Counted from the stretch's first letter, positions 5,879-12,925 are shown. The stretch: 12,947 nucleotides of DNA from an uncultured Collinsella sp. (GCA_900757505.1 CAAEOE010000030.1:1-12947); one strand, 5' to 3'. Notes: a model not told the origin generated them from the letters alone. Program-made: numbers and translations.

Positions 5879-6602
5879 AGGCGATGGCTTGGCGCTGAAG
5901 CTCGATGAGCTCGGCGATACCCTTGTCGCCCAGGTCAAGCAGGGCGTTGAGGCGTTTGCGGTCAAAGGGCGCCTGCTCGCCGGTGCCCTGGAGCTCGATC
6001 ATCTCGCCGGTGTCGGTGGCGACGAGGTTCATGTCGACCTCGGCATGGCTGTCCTCGGAATAATCGAGGTCAAGCAGCGTATTGCCGTCGACAACGCCCA
6101 TGGAGATGGCAGCCACCTGGCCGATAAGCGGGATGCGCTCGATCTTGCCCGCCTCGACCCACATGGCGAGGGCGTCGCGCAGCGCCACCCAGGCGCCGGT
6201 GATGCTCGCTGTACGCGTGCCGCCATCGGCCTGAATCACATCGCAGTCAACGGTGACGGTGTACTCGCCGAGCGCCTTCATGTTGACGACGGTACGCAGG
6301 CTGCGGCCAATGAGGCGCTCGATCTCCATAGAGCGGCCCTTGCGGTTGGCGTGCTCGCGCTTGCAGCGCTTGCCGGTCGACGCCGGCAGCATGGCGTATT
6401 CCGCGGTCACCCAGCCGGCCTTAGCTCCCTTTCGCCAGCCCGGCACGCCCTCCTCGATAGTGGCGGCGCACAGCACGCGCGTGTCACCGAACTCGGCCAA
6501 ACACGAGCCGTGGGCGTGCTTCATGACGCCACGGGTGAGCTTAACGGGGCGCAACTCGTTGGCGGCGCGGCCGTTGGCGCGGTTGACCTGCATGTACTCC
6601 AT
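5877..6602 (-). CDS. rph: Ribonuclease PH
   Basis: Phosphorolytic 3'-to-5' exoribonuclease that trims the 3' ends of tRNA precursors and other RNAs, working as a hexamer. The 241-residue product has the normal length. Family motifs include HGSCLAEFGDTRVLCAATIE (31-50), GWVTAEYAMLPAST (63-76), RSMEIERLIGRSLR (90-103), and CDVIQADGGTRTASITGAWV (120-139), which includes the phosphate-binding GTR. The first ATG has an AAAGGA ribosome-binding site at the right distance; a second Met three codons later is less well placed. The gene lies 54 bp after murI and before rdgB, an order shared with Bacillus. A hairpin overlaps its stop codon. Confidence 0.97.
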   Translation of the reverse strand: MEYMQVNRANGRAANELRPVKLTRGVMKHAHGSCLAEFGDTRVLCAATIEEGVPGWRKGAKAGWVTAEYAMLPASTGKRCKREHANRKGRSMEIERLIGRSLRTVVNMKALGEYTVTVDCDVIQADGGTRTASITGAWVALRDALAMWVEAGKIERIPLIGQVAAISMGVVDGNTLLDLDYSEDSHAEVDMNLVATDTGEMIELQGTGEQAPFDRKRLNALLDLGDKGIAELIELQRQAIA

Positions 6603-6656
6603 AGTAATTTCCTTTCGGCAAAAGATGTGGCGAAGGCTTTGGCGGCTGCCTTACAT

Positions 6657-7541
6657 CTATTTCAGTTCATCGATATCGATATGTTCGATGCTCTTGAGCG
6701 GCTGACCAAAGATAAAGCTGCCCGCCACCGCAAACTCGGCAATGTTATCGGCCGTCGTGGCAAAACGATGCTGCGGCTCGGCGGCGTCGCCCGCCAGCTG
6801 CTCGCGGCGCGTGAGGATATCGGTCAGCTCGCGCGTGGTCTCCTCGGCGGAACTCACGACGCGCACCCCAGGCCCCAGCGCATGGCGGATAGGCCCCACC
6901 AACAGCGGGAAATGCGTACAGCCAAGCACCACGGTATCGATACCGTGGTCGCGCAGCGGCTCAACCGTGGCACCCACCAGCGCACGCACGGCAGGCGTAT
7001 CGAAGATGTCCTCGTTCTCAAGCCACTGTTCCTGCAGATGTGCACCCGAGGCGAGCTCGTGTTCGACAACCTCGACAAAGCTCGAGGCAGGACAGCCGTA
7101 TACATCGACGCCGGCATCCAGGTCCTGAATGGCGCGCGTGTAGGCGCCCGAGCGAATGGTGAGGTTGGTGGCGAGCACGCCCACGCGACGCGTACGCGTG
7201 CTGTTGATTGCCGCACGGGCACCCGGCGCGATCACACCGATCACGGGAACGTCGAGCACCTGCTGGGCCAGACGCAAGGCCGCAGCGGTCGCCGTGTTGC
7301 AGGCGATGACCATAATCTTGACGTCGTGCTTCGAAAGCCAACGACCCGCTTGCAACGCAAACGAGCGCACCTCATCCTCGGTGCGTGTGCCGTAGGGGCA
7401 GCGCTTGGTGTCGCCAAAGTAGTAGACGGACTCGTGCGGCAGCGCCGTCGCAATCGCGCGCGCAACCGTCAGACCGCCCAAACCAGAATCGAACACGCCA
7501 ATCGGGCGCGTGTCGCCTGCCGGATTCTCGATATCGGACAT
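6657..7541 (-). CDS. murI: Glutamate racemase
   Basis: Interconverts L- and D-glutamate without a cofactor, supplying D-Glu for peptidoglycan. The 294-residue product is slightly longer than most MurI, with about 12 extra N-terminal residues. Motifs are GVFDSGLGGLT (15-25, substrate-binding D18 and S19), YFGDTKRCPYG (41-51), VIACNTATA (78-86, catalytic C81) and LGCTHFPLL (206-214, catalytic C208 and the H210 next to it). Both catalytic cysteines are present, so the enzyme looks active. The ATG has GGTGAGG immediately upstream. The HAD phosphatase gene lies 51 bp upstream and rph lies downstream. Confidence 0.97.
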   Translation of the reverse strand: MSDIENPAGDTRPIGVFDSGLGGLTVARAIATALPHESVYYFGDTKRCPYGTRTEDEVRSFALQAGRWLSKHDVKIMVIACNTATAAALRLAQQVLDVPVIGVIAPGARAAINSTRTRRVGVLATNLTIRSGAYTRAIQDLDAGVDVYGCPASSFVEVVEHELASGAHLQEQWLENEDIFDTPAVRALVGATVEPLRDHGIDTVVLGCTHFPLLVGPIRHALGPGVRVVSSAEETTRELTDILTRREQLAGDAAEPQHRFATTADNIAEFAVAGSFIFGQPLKSIEHIDIDELK

Positions 7542-7592
7542 TACCTCACCAGTCTCTCTCGAAAAGACATGTCCAAGTGCAGCGACGCCGCG

Positions 7593-8504
7593 CTACGAAC
7601 GCGCCGCGACCAGCAGCTCTGCCGTCGCCGCCCAACCGTCGACAATTTTGCCGCGCGTAACGAAAGCGTTCTCGCAAGCAGTCAGGAACTCGGGCGCGCC
7701 GGCGCTCGTCAGGCCATTCTCGACCAAGCAGAACGTGCCCACGTGATCGGCCATGTAGAAGTCGGACTCGGAGTCGCCGAGCGCGAGCGTCTCCTCGCGC
7801 TCGATCCCTAGGTGCTCGCAGAAGCGCGCAATGGCAACGCCCTTGTTGAGGCCCGCGGGGTTGATGTTGAATGCGCGACCGTCCTCGACGCGATCGAGCT
7901 CGAGCGTCGTCGGCTTGGACAGGTGAGTCAGGTGGCCGTTGCAAGCCCAAATCAGACCGCAGCCGGCCTCGTCCAGGATGGCCTGAACCTCATCGTCGGG
8001 CACATCGCCGCGCATGCCGACGGTGACCTCGCGGTATTTGTAGCCGGTCGACATGTCGTTGTGGTACTCGATCTTGTGCGGCCAGCGGGCAAGGATCTTC
8101 TCGCACACGCCGGTCTGCTCGATCACCTGGTGCGGAGTAAGGCCACAGGCGGGGTCGTACGGCATGTCGCCGGTCAGATACTCCCAATCGTTGGCTTTGA
8201 GGTCGTACATGACCAGGCCGCCCATCTCACCAATGTAGGAGTTGAGGCCGAGCACGCGCGCGTCCTCGTGGATCATGGTACGGTTGCGGCCCGAGGTGGG
8301 AACCACCTGAATACCAGCGCGAGCGAGCGCCACGACGGCCTCGACGAGTTTGGTCGAGGGGTTGCCGTCGTTGTCGCGCAGCACGCACGAGCCGGGTGCA
8401 AGCATCGTGGCATCCAGATCGGTAAAGACGTACTTGACCTTGGCCAAGCGCTCGCGCATCTCGCCCGAAAGCTCGGCGACGGTCGGCAGGGTATTGTGGG
8501 ACAT
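7593..8504 (-). CDS. HAD-superfamily hydrolase (Cof/mannosyl-3-phosphoglycerate phosphatase-like)
   Basis: Probably a soluble phosphatase; the substrate is unknown. The 303-residue product has all four HAD motifs: FTDLDATML (27-35, nucleophile D29 and acid D31), PTSGRN (69-74), K221 in GLNKGVAI, and ALGDSESDFYM (241-251). A large cap between motifs II and III (about 80-210) suggests the IIB/Cof type. The usual DxDGT reads DLDAT here. An ATG at 8546 would add 14 residues but has no ribosome-binding site; the ATG at 8502-8504 has GGAG at 5-base spacing. Its position between murE and murI hints at a sugar- or cell-wall-related phosphate, but that is only context. Confidence 0.85.
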   Translation of the reverse strand: MSHNTLPTVAELSGEMRERLAKVKYVFTDLDATMLAPGSCVLRDNDGNPSTKLVEAVVALARAGIQVVPTSGRNRTMIHEDARVLGLNSYIGEMGGLVMYDLKANDWEYLTGDMPYDPACGLTPHQVIEQTGVCEKILARWPHKIEYHNDMSTGYKYREVTVGMRGDVPDDEVQAILDEAGCGLIWACNGHLTHLSKPTTLELDRVEDGRAFNINPAGLNKGVAIARFCEHLGIEREETLALGDSESDFYMADHVGTFCLVENGLTSAGAPEFLTACENAFVTRGKIVDGWAATAELLVAARS

Positions 8505-8509
8505 GGTTA

Positions 8510-8513
8510 CTCC
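8510..8513 (-). promoter_or_regulatory. Ribosome-binding site of the HAD hydrolase, decides the start
   Basis: GGAG on the minus strand is 5 bases before the ATG at 8502-8504. The alternative ATG 42 bases upstream has no such site. Confidence 0.6.
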
Positions 8514-8571
8514 GTTTACGTAGAAGGGTTTGGACTTGGACGGCATGTTTTGATTGAGGGAACACGCTTAT

Positions 8572-8600
8572 GGCGACAGCGCACTCAGGGCGCCGCCGCC
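8572..8600 (-). other. Imperfect GC-rich hairpin between murE and the HAD gene
   Basis: GGCGACAGCGC (8572-8582) and GCGCCGCCGCC (8590-8600) pair at 9 of 11 positions with a 7-base loop. No T-run follows on either strand, so a terminator role is doubtful. It is the only structure seen in the 107-bp gap after murE. Confidence 0.4.
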
Positions 8601-8611
8601 ATCATGGTTCA

Positions 8612-10174
8612 TTAGTCAAACTGGGTAACATCGATCAGGCGATTGGCCAGCGAAAGGTCGCTCTCGATGGGCACGAACTCGTCGCCCACGTGCATGAGCT
8701 CCTCGTCACCCTTTGCCAGCAGCAAGACAATGGTGGGAGCATCGGGGTTGACGTACTCCTCGCGCGCCGCCTTGAACGCCGCATGCACAGCGGCTTCGCG
8801 ATCGAGGATGATCTTGTTCGGCGTATCGTCGGGAACATGCTCGGCAAGCTCGCGACAGACCTTCATCGGGTCCTCGTGAGCTGGATCCTCGTTCGTAAAG
8901 ATCATCAGGTCGGAATACGGTGCGGCCTCGCGTGGCAATTGCTCGCGGCGCTCCTGAGCCTTGCCGCCGGCGGCGCCAAACAGCGCAATGACGGGGCTGG
9001 CGGGAAACGCGCGCTTGACCGACGAGAAAAGCGAACGGAACGAAAGTTGGTTGTGAGCGTAGTCAACAACACAAATCACGCGGCCGTCCTTCGACTCCAC
9101 GACCTCCATACGGCCCGGCACACGCAGTTTGGAGAGGCCCTTCTTGATAGCCTCGATACCGATGCCGATCTCGCGCGCAGCGGCGATAGCGACCAGCGCG
9201 TTTTCCACGTTAAAGTCTCCCGCGATACCCAGCAGGACCTTCTCCCCCGCCTCGGACTCGTCGGCACACAGGCCATGCAAGTTGAACTCGATGCTAAAGC
9301 CGACCATGCGTACGTCGCTCGCCCACAGGCTTGCCTCGGGATGCTCGACGCCAACGGTCACCAAGCGCTCGGCCGTCGACGCTGCCTCCAGCACACGGTC
9401 GACCTCTTCGGTGCCCAGATTCACCACGGCGGTCTTTGCCTGGTCAAAGATCCTGAGTTTGCTCTCAAAATAATCCTCAAACGTGGGGTGTTCGATCGGC
9501 GAGATGTGGTCGCGGCCGATGTTGAGGAAGCACGCCACGTCAAACGGCAGATTCTCGACGCGTTGGTACTTGAGCGCCTGGCTCGAAACCTCCATGACCA
9601 TGGACTGGCGACCGGACGTGCGGCAGTTGGCGATATGGCGCCAGATCTCGGGGGCCTCGGGCGTAGTATTGGTGCTCTCGTAGCACTCGATGCCATCGTC
9701 GGTACTCACCGAGCCGATCATGCCGCAGGACTCGCCCGCCGCCTTGATGATGGACTGGAGCATAAAAGCGGCCGTGGTCTTTCCCTTGGTGCCGGTGATG
9801 CCCACAATCTTGACGTCGTGGTCGGGACGGTCATAGACCTCCGGCGGCAGCAGGGCCATGGCCGTGCGAACACTATCAACAACCAGCATCGCAGCACCGC
9901 TCTCCTGCGCCAGCGGCTCCAGAGACTCGACCAGCGGCTCCTCGCACACAAATGCGACGGCGCCCGCATCGAGCGCCATGCTCAAAAACGCGGGCTTAAA
10001 GGCAGCACCTTTACAGAAGAACACGTCACCTGCCGAGACCGCGCGCGAATCAAACGAGCAACCGGTCACGGCACGCTCGTCAACCTGCTCTGATGCGCGC
10101 AGCTCGCCGCACACATCGAGAAGCTTGGCAAGCGTATCGACCGTGGTCACGGTCGCGGAATCCGAATGGTGCAT
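8612..10174 (-). CDS. murE: UDP-N-acetylmuramoyl-tripeptide synthetase (MurE ligase)
   Basis: ATP-dependent ligase expected to add the third amino acid to UDP-MurNAc-L-Ala-D-Glu in peptidoglycan synthesis. The 520-residue product has an N-terminal MurE domain with FDSRAVSAGDVFF (41-53), the P-loop GITGTKGKTT (125-134), MEVSSQAL (194-201), ESKLRIF with the lysine expected to be carbamylated (K239), GDFNVENALVAI (319-330) and DYAHNQLS (371-378). The DAP-specific DNPR motif is replaced by EDPA (429-432), so the substrate is probably not meso-diaminopimelate; lysine or ornithine is more likely. GGKAQERREQ also departs from the common GGDRD pattern, and AKGDE replaces GKGHE, so an atypical MurE-like ligase is possible. 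The ATG has AAGGTG upstream. It lies outside any visible dcw cluster and follows the asnB terminator. Confidence 0.87.
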   Translation of the reverse strand: MHHSDSATVTTVDTLAKLLDVCGELRASEQVDERAVTGCSFDSRAVSAGDVFFCKGAAFKPAFLSMALDAGAVAFVCEEPLVESLEPLAQESGAAMLVVDSVRTAMALLPPEVYDRPDHDVKIVGITGTKGKTTAAFMLQSIIKAAGESCGMIGSVSTDDGIECYESTNTTPEAPEIWRHIANCRTSGRQSMVMEVSSQALKYQRVENLPFDVACFLNIGRDHISPIEHPTFEDYFESKLRIFDQAKTAVVNLGTEEVDRVLEAASTAERLVTVGVEHPEASLWASDVRMVGFSIEFNLHGLCADESEAGEKVLLGIAGDFNVENALVAIAAAREIGIGIEAIKKGLSKLRVPGRMEVVESKDGRVICVVDYAHNQLSFRSLFSSVKRAFPASPVIALFGAAGGKAQERREQLPREAAPYSDLMIFTNEDPAHEDPMKVCRELAEHVPDDTPNKIILDREAAVHAAFKAAREEYVNPDAPTIVLLLAKGDEELMHVGDEFVPIESDLSLANRLIDVTQFD

Positions 10175-10212
10175 CTTTCACCTTTCTCAGCCATTTGGCA
10201 GGGACGGTTTTC

Positions 10213-10218
10213 ATAGTA
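10213..10218 (-). promoter_or_regulatory. Possible -10 box for murE
   Basis: The minus strand reads TACTAT between the asnB terminator and murE. No good -35 box stands at the expected distance, so the call rests on position and the -10 match only. Confidence 0.35.
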
Positions 10219-10239
10219 ACTGAAACGTGCTCGCGCAAA

Positions 10240-10261
10240 AACGGCTCCCGGAGGAGCCGTT
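10240..10261 (-). terminator. Intrinsic terminator after asnB
   Basis: AACGGCTCC (10240-10248) and GGAGCCGTT (10253-10261) form a perfect 9-bp stem with a 4-base loop. On the minus strand the stem runs into a TTTTTG tract. It separates asnB from murE. Confidence 0.88.
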
Positions 10262-10286
10262 ACGCGCAGGCATTCGTAAGCCGAGA

Positions 10287-12167
10287 CTAGGCAGCCTGAA
10301 CAGAAGGCTGGCCCTCGTCGATAAAGAAGCGCTTGTACCACACTAGGAACACGAGCGGCGTATAGATCTTGCGCTGGAAATCGCCCTTGCCCGCAAAGTG
10401 CAGATCGAGCAGGTGCATGAGCTCGTCGGTATTGAAGAACTCGCTTGCCCACGGCGCGGTGAAGTACTCCTTGACATAGTCGTACCACTTTTGCTCGCGC
10501 AGCCAGTAGACAATCGGAACCGGGAAGCCCACCTTGGGACGGGTGGCCCACTCATCGGGCAGCGACTTGTTGGCAGCGTGGCGGAGTACCTGTTTGTTGC
10601 CGTTCTCGTTGATGCGGTAGCGGTCGGGAATGTGCTCGGCGAACTCCATGACTTTGCGGTCCAGGAAGGGCACGCGCAGCTCCAGCGAGTGCGCCATGCA
10701 CATCTTGTCGGCCTTGAGCAGAATGTCGCCCGGGAGCCACATGTTCATGTCCAGGTACTGCTTCTTGACCAGCTCGGGCTGACCCTTCACGCGCGCATAG
10801 ATGGGTGCAGCGAGCTCGAAGGCGCCATCGCCGGTGTTGTACTCGGGCTTGAGCACGCCGTCGACCTCGCGCTCCGGCCATACCAGAGCCTGTCCCAGGA
10901 ACGACTTCTCGGGAATCTCGGCACCCTTGACCAGGAAGTTATGTCCCTTGAAGTACGGCATATGCAGCGCCAGGTTACCGAGCGCGCGACGGATGGGCAG
11001 CGGCACCATCTTTTTGTACTTGCGCACCGGGACCGTGTCCTCGTAGTAGGCGTAGCCGCCAAAGAGCTCGTCGGCGCCTTCGCCCGAAAGCACGACGGTG
11101 ACGTCCTTGCGGGCCATCTCGGCCAAGAACCACAGCGGCACGGAAGACAGGTTGGACTGCGGCTCGTCCATGTGATACTGGATGTCCTCGAGCGCACCGA
11201 AGAACTCGTCGGCGGTAATCATCTTGCGAACGTTTTCGACGCCGAGCTTATCGGAAAGCTCCTTGGCGTAGTTGGTCTCGTTGAAGTTCTTGTAGTCAAA
11301 GCCCACCGAGAAGGTCTTGTCGGGCATAAGGCAAGCGGCGATGTAGCTGGAGTCGACGCCACCGGAGAGGAACGACGCGACCTTGACGTCGGCGATGCGA
11401 TGGGCCTCGACGCTCTCGTGCACGACCTCGTCCAGCTCATCGACATACTCTTCGAACGGCTTCTCGACGGCAGAGTAATCGCAATCCCAGTAGCGCTCGA
11501 TGTTCATCTTGCCGGTCGAGATATCGACGGTAAAGTAGTGCGCCGGCGGCAGCTTGTAGACACCCTCGAAGAAGGTCTCCTCGGTTGCCGAATACTGCAG
11601 CGTCATGTACGGACGCAGAGCCTTTTTGTTGACCGCCTTGTGGAAGTGCGGGTAGTCCAGGAAGCTCTTGATCTCGGAACCAAAGAGCACGCCCGGAGCG
11701 CCGTCGCCCGCATCGGCCATGGGATAGTAGTAAAGCGGCTTGATGCCAAAGATGTCGCGGGCGCCAAAAAGCTTATTCTTCTTTTTGTCCCAGATGACGA
11801 AGGCGTACATACCGCGCAAACGATCGAGTACGGCCTCGCCCCACTCCTCGTAGCCGTGTAGGAGGCTCTCGGTGTCGGCGCCGCAGTGGAACTTGTAGCC
11901 CTTGGCCTCGAGCTCGGAACGGAGTTCTTGGAAGTTGTAGATCTCGCCGTTGAAGACAATGACGACGCTGCCGTCCTCGTTGGCCATGGGCTGAGCGCCG
12001 GCCTCGGTCAGGTCGAGGATCGACAGGCGGCGGAAGCCCAGGGCAACGCGGCCGTCGATAAACTGACCGCCCATGTCGGGACCGCGATGGACGATGCGGT
12101 CCATCATCTTGGTGAGCACCTCGGATTGGCTATCCGTCCCACCGACAAAACCGACAAAACCGCACAT
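10287..12167 (-). CDS. asnB: Asparagine synthetase B, glutamine-hydrolysing
   Basis: Makes asparagine from aspartate, ATP and glutamine-derived ammonia. The 626-residue product begins MCGFVGFVGG, so after Met removal C2 is the N-terminal nucleophile of the class II glutaminase domain (about 1-210). That domain also has FRRLSILDL (45-53), FNGEIYNF (72-79) and GADTES (96-101). The synthetase domain follows, with the pyrophosphate loop SGGVDSS (268-274) and further typical motifs such as LSGEGADELFGGY. Length and domain order are standard. The ATG has GAGGGG about 7 bases upstream. A terminator at 10240-10261 makes the gene probably monocistronic. It is divergent from tRNA-Val, with 187 bp between them. 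Confidence 0.97.
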   Translation of the reverse strand: MCGFVGFVGGTDSQSEVLTKMMDRIVHRGPDMGGQFIDGRVALGFRRLSILDLTEAGAQPMANEDGSVVIVFNGEIYNFQELRSELEAKGYKFHCGADTESLLHGYEEWGEAVLDRLRGMYAFVIWDKKKNKLFGARDIFGIKPLYYYPMADAGDGAPGVLFGSEIKSFLDYPHFHKAVNKKALRPYMTLQYSATEETFFEGVYKLPPAHYFTVDISTGKMNIERYWDCDYSAVEKPFEEYVDELDEVVHESVEAHRIADVKVASFLSGGVDSSYIAACLMPDKTFSVGFDYKNFNETNYAKELSDKLGVENVRKMITADEFFGALEDIQYHMDEPQSNLSSVPLWFLAEMARKDVTVVLSGEGADELFGGYAYYEDTVPVRKYKKMVPLPIRRALGNLALHMPYFKGHNFLVKGAEIPEKSFLGQALVWPEREVDGVLKPEYNTGDGAFELAAPIYARVKGQPELVKKQYLDMNMWLPGDILLKADKMCMAHSLELRVPFLDRKVMEFAEHIPDRYRINENGNKQVLRHAANKSLPDEWATRPKVGFPVPIVYWLREQKWYDYVKEYFTAPWASEFFNTDELMHLLDLHFAGKGDFQRKIYTPLVFLVWYKRFFIDEGQPSVQAA

Positions 12168-12218
12168 ATACTATCCCCTCTGCTGTTGCTGGGCATCAAA
12201 TCGAATCAGTAGCTTTTG

Positions 12219-12224
12219 AGTATA
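12219..12224 (-). promoter_or_regulatory. Possible -10 box for asnB
   Basis: The minus strand reads TATACT about 50 bases before the asnB start. The matching -35 region is poor. In the rest of 12168-12338 I see no gene or clear structure. Confidence 0.45.
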
Positions 12225-12338
12225 CCCGAGGGCGTAAAGAGGGACGGAATGTTCAGGCAATCTCAACTGAATCAGCTCCGCTGTGACACGCGCCAGTTAC
12301 CTTTAATGGATATGAGGTGAATGGGGCGATTGTTTTGC

Positions 12339-12344
12339 TATACT
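12339..12344 (+). promoter_or_regulatory. -10 box of tRNA-Val
   Basis: TATACT lies 10 bases before the tRNA 5' end, which suits a tRNA promoter. The -35 region (around 12316-12322) is weak. Confidence 0.6.
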
Positions 12345-12354
12345 CTCTCCGCAC

Positions 12355-12430
12355 GGGCGATTGGCGCAACGGTTAGCGCAGGTGCTTTACACGCACAAGG
12401 CTGGGGGTTCGAATCCCTCATCGCCCACCA
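12355..12430 (+). tRNA. tRNA-Val (anticodon UAC)
   Basis: This is a 76-nt cloverleaf with CCA encoded. The acceptor arms GGGCGAT and ATCGCCC pair perfectly. The anticodon arm GGTGC, loop TTTACAC, GCACA places TAC at positions 34-36 and so reads valine codons; its outermost pair (27-43) is a G-A mismatch. The T arm is GGGGG, TTCGAAT, CCCTC with one G-T pair. Its 3' end and terminator are repeated 185 bp downstream. Confidence 0.96.
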
Positions 12431-12497
12431 CGGAATTGGAAACGGTCCTCGAAAGGGGGCCGTTTTTGTTTGGGCCCATTTCATGGGATTCGAACCC
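12413..12497 (+). repeat. Direct repeat, copy 1 (tRNA-Val 3' end plus terminator)
   Basis: This block runs from the tRNA T stem through CCA, the terminator and an inverted T-arm-like sequence (GGGATTCGAACCC, 12485-12497). It recurs at 12598-12683 with about seven differences, including one inserted T. The two copies are offset by 185 bp. Confidence 0.85.
12440..12465 (+). terminator. Intrinsic terminator of tRNA-Val
   Basis: AAACGGTCC (12440-12448) and GGGCCGTTT (12457-12465) pair over 9 bp with one T-G wobble, and the stem runs into a run of T residues. Confidence 0.88.
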
Positions 12498-12597
12498 GAC
12501 AGGGTGCGGAGCTGAGGAAACGCGAAGCGTTTTCCAGCGCAGCACGCGAGGGCCGTAGGCCCGAAGCGAAAGCGGGCGGCGCCAGCCGCACGCGGAC
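12498..12597. other. Hairpin-rich 100-bp spacer between the two repeat copies
   Basis: Three hairpins lie in tandem: a bulged stem at 12511-12538 (inner arms GGAAACGC and GCGTTTTCC), GGGCC-GTA-GGCCC (12550-12562) and GCGGC-GCCA-GCCGC (12576-12589). The segment is very GC-rich and has no supported reading frame. It resembles an extragenic palindromic element. Confidence 0.6.
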
Positions 12598-12683
12598 ATC
12601 CCTCATCGCCCACCACTGAATTGGAAACGGTCCTCGCAAGGGGACCGTTTTTTGTTTGGGCCCAGCGCATGGGATTCGAACCC
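12598..12683 (+). repeat. Direct repeat, copy 2 (duplicated tRNA-Val 3' end plus terminator)
   Basis: This copy lacks the rest of the tRNA, so no functional tRNA is encoded. Its terminator-like stem (AAACGGTCC and GGACCGTTT) is perfect and followed by T residues. The block ends with the same inverted T-arm-like GGGATTCGAACCC (12671-12683). Confidence 0.85.
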
Positions 12684-12710
12684 TAAGGACCCCTTATTTC
12701 AAGGTCCGTG

Positions 12711-12848
12711 GTCAAAAAATGGCAAAAATGAGTACTGCTACTTTGTTTGCAACATATAAAAAGATAGTATTTGCTTAAGTTACGCAACATATGTCCATTA
12801 TAAGTACTAACAGTTGGATCAAAATCGTGCTTTCATCGCCATTTTGAC
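12711..12848. other. AT-rich island edged by an imperfect inverted repeat
   Basis: The segment is clearly richer in A and T than the rest of the window. Its edges carry GTCAAAAAATGGC (12711-12723) and GCCATTTTGAC (12838-12848), which are inverted copies apart from two extra A residues. Inside are direct repeats of GCAACATAT (12749-12757, 12784-12792) and AGTACT (12731-12736, 12803-12808). A 19-codon frame at 12719-12778 has no convincing ribosome-binding site. No gene can be supported. Confidence 0.5.
12797..12802 (-). promoter_or_regulatory. Consensus -10 box inside the AT-rich island
   Basis: The minus strand reads TATAAT exactly. TTTTGA stands 16 bases upstream as a poor -35 box. In AT-rich DNA a chance match is quite possible. 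Confidence 0.3.
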
Positions 12849-12873
12849 GGTAGCGCGCAGAGATGTGGTGTAA

Positions 12874-12895
12874 GAGGCGGGGCATGACCCGCCTC
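12874..12895 (-). terminator. Hairpin near the right edge, possible terminator
   Basis: GAGGCGGG (12874-12881) and CCCGCCTC (12888-12895) form a perfect 8-bp stem with a 6-base loop. A second stem, CCCTTTC-TT-GAAAGGG (12898-12913), is directly adjacent. The T-run on the minus strand is short. It could end a gene entering from the right on the minus strand. Confidence 0.45.
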
Positions 12896-12925
12896 CGCCC
12901 TTTCTTGAAAGGGAGGGGACACCGC

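Noticed and set aside
4615..7811. Two long plus-strand frames (391 and 674 residues) spanning dtd to the HAD gene
   Set aside because: They run antisense to dtd, rdgB, rph, murI and the HAD gene, cross gene boundaries and contain no family motif.
96..10266. A shared 13-mer, GAGCCGTTACGCG, at 96-108 and 10254-10266
   Set aside because: Both copies fall on hairpin arms of different structures and the match does not extend further, so chance or shared base bias is enough to explain it.
8570..11861. Plus-strand frames of 507 and 487 residues opposite murE and asnB
   Set aside because: Antisense shadows of well-supported genes with low-complexity composition.
12338..12670. Minus-strand frame of 110 residues with DSNPQP-type sequence
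   Set aside because: This is the common artefact of translating the reverse strand of a tRNA gene; it covers tRNA-Val and its duplicated 3' end.
12719..12778. A 19-codon plus-strand frame in the AT-rich island
   Set aside because: No convincing ribosome-binding site, very short, and no recognisable features.
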